From Delphinus delphis (lineage: Eukaryota; Chordata; Mammalia; Artiodactyla; Delphinidae), in the NCBI RefSeq assembly GCF_949987515.2, contig NW_027192659.1, positions 744,001 through 808,000 on the forward strand: a stretch of 64,000 bases of DNA. Reading direction: 5' to 3'. The translations under genes and the position numbers were made by a program. Each line of letters begins with the position of its first letter. Positions within the stretch are counted from its first letter, which is position 1. A model generated the notes under the pieces. That model worked only from the letters and a program-made list of their open reading frames with translations, did not search any database and had not been told where the DNA came from. Of the stretch, positions 63,205 through 64,000 are shown piece by piece.

Positions 63205-64000
63205 ATGTTGAACTTGTACTGTAAACGAGGTTCTTGTAAACAGAGCCGTTCCAAACTTTGGGGTGGCTGTGTCTTTTTGATTTTAATTTCCCTAAGCTAT
63301 AGGACCATAAGTGGAAGTGCCCTAGGCTCTGTTGCTTTGTTTTTTAGATGTTTCAGGAAACACCATACACTTCTCCCGAGTGTCTGTTGGCAATTTACAT
63401 CCCGCCCATCAGCATAACAAGGCTCCCAGTTCTCCATGGCCTGTCCTGCCTTTCTGGATTTTACACTTTTTTCAGATGGCCCTTTTGACCGGGGGGAAGT
63501 GAGACTTCATTGTAGTGCAGATTTCCTTTGCAAGCTTGCTTGGTTGGCCAAAAAGGGCGTATGCGTTTTTTCCTGAATATATTCAGGAAAAAACGCATAC
63601 GCCCTTTTTGGCCAAGTGCATCATTGTGGACGTTCTGCCTCTTTTCCTATGCTTTCAATGCAATTCCAGTCTACCTTTTGAAATCGGTTTCCTGCAATTC
63701 TGCCCCGCTTTCAAGTCCTCTTGGCAGCCTTACTTCAGTCTATTTTTGGACGATAGCTGTCATTTATAACTCTGCAGGTTTGTGAATTACAGTGCCCCTG
63801 AGCTCCTTTCTTCAACTCGTTTCTTGTGAGCTGGCCGCAACACCGCAGGATGGCTTCAGGCCCTAATCTGGTTCCGGCACGGCACGCTGAGCCTTTGGTT
63901 ATTTCCTCTTCCTGGTGGGAAATGAGAGTTAAATTTGCCCGTCCAGACACCTCCAGCTAGTCTCTCATTGGTTCTCGCTATTCCTGTTCATCTTCATCAG
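63205..64000 (+). repeat. Satellite unit 41 (first 796 bp, cut by window edge)
   Basis: Perfect palindrome at 63544-63615. Private 'ctaccttttgaaatc' near 63671. The final bases 'cttcatcag' carry the variant of units 31 and 34, so the array continues to the right. Confidence 0.95.

Larger units (their letters stand above)
1..64000 (+). repeat. Satellite DNA array, 1,579-bp monomer, probable common cetacean satellite
   Basis: The same unit recurs in one orientation from edge to edge. Taking the ATG of 'atgttgaacttg' as phase, unit starts fall at 10, 1589, 3167, 4746 and onward to 63205. Most spacings are 1,577-1,581 bp; two are 1,595. No other insertion, gene, inversion or unique sequence interrupts it. 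The 1,579-bp period matches a published killer-whale satellite as I remember it, and the unit carries an L1 fragment of cetartiodactyl type. In the cell such DNA is expected in constitutive heterochromatin; nothing here shows whether this array is centromeric, interstitial or terminal. Repeat structure is certain; the cetacean assignment is strong but from memory. Confidence 0.97.

Noticed and set aside
1..64000. A new multi-gene system hidden in the array
   Set aside because: Both strands were read through all 41 units. No non-repeat sequence, no conserved gene and no RNA gene was seen.

Overview
The whole window is one uninterrupted satellite DNA array from a mammal. A unit of about 1,579 bp repeats head to tail in a single orientation, with 40 complete start-to-start units plus a partial unit at the right edge and 9 bases of a preceding unit at the left edge. 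I see no functional protein gene, RNA gene, CRISPR array or bacterial feature. Unit length, general character and content match what I recall of the common cetacean satellite, published from killer whale as a conserved 1,579-bp highly repetitive component. The source is therefore most likely a toothed whale of the dolphin/porpoise/beluga group. That assignment rests on memory and on the unit length; no search was run.

Layout of one unit, phased on the ATG of 'atgttgaacttg' (unit 1 starts at 10): offsets 0 to about +335 are the antisense strand of a degenerate LINE-1 ORF2 3' end. Offsets +339 to +410 are a 72-bp perfect palindrome with no spacer, resembling a mariner-type miniature inverted-repeat element. 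Offsets +411 to about +500 again look weakly L1-like, as if the palindrome had inserted into the L1 segment. Offsets about +500 to +1,065 are of unrecognised origin. Offsets about +1,100 to +1,578 are antisense L1 3' UTR and ORF2 end, running into the next unit. Roughly 800-900 of 1,579 bp therefore appear to derive from one L1 fragment on the minus strand.

Units differ by scattered substitutions and 1-2 bp indels. Lengths are 1,577-1,581 except two of 1,595. The array has local higher-order structure: duplicated dimers (units 8-9/10-11, 12-13/14-15 and 35-36/37-38), a duplicated trimer (22-24/25-27), and a mosaic right third (units 28-41) in which variants recur in shuffled order. Three sequence classes of the unit tail (A, A', B) are interspersed, which points to repeated unequal exchange or gene conversion.

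Of 41 palindromes, 31 are perfect, eight carry one substitution, and two carry a 15-bp tandem duplication at the apex. The many short open frames repeat because the unit repeats. They are read as L1 decay products or chance frames, not genes.
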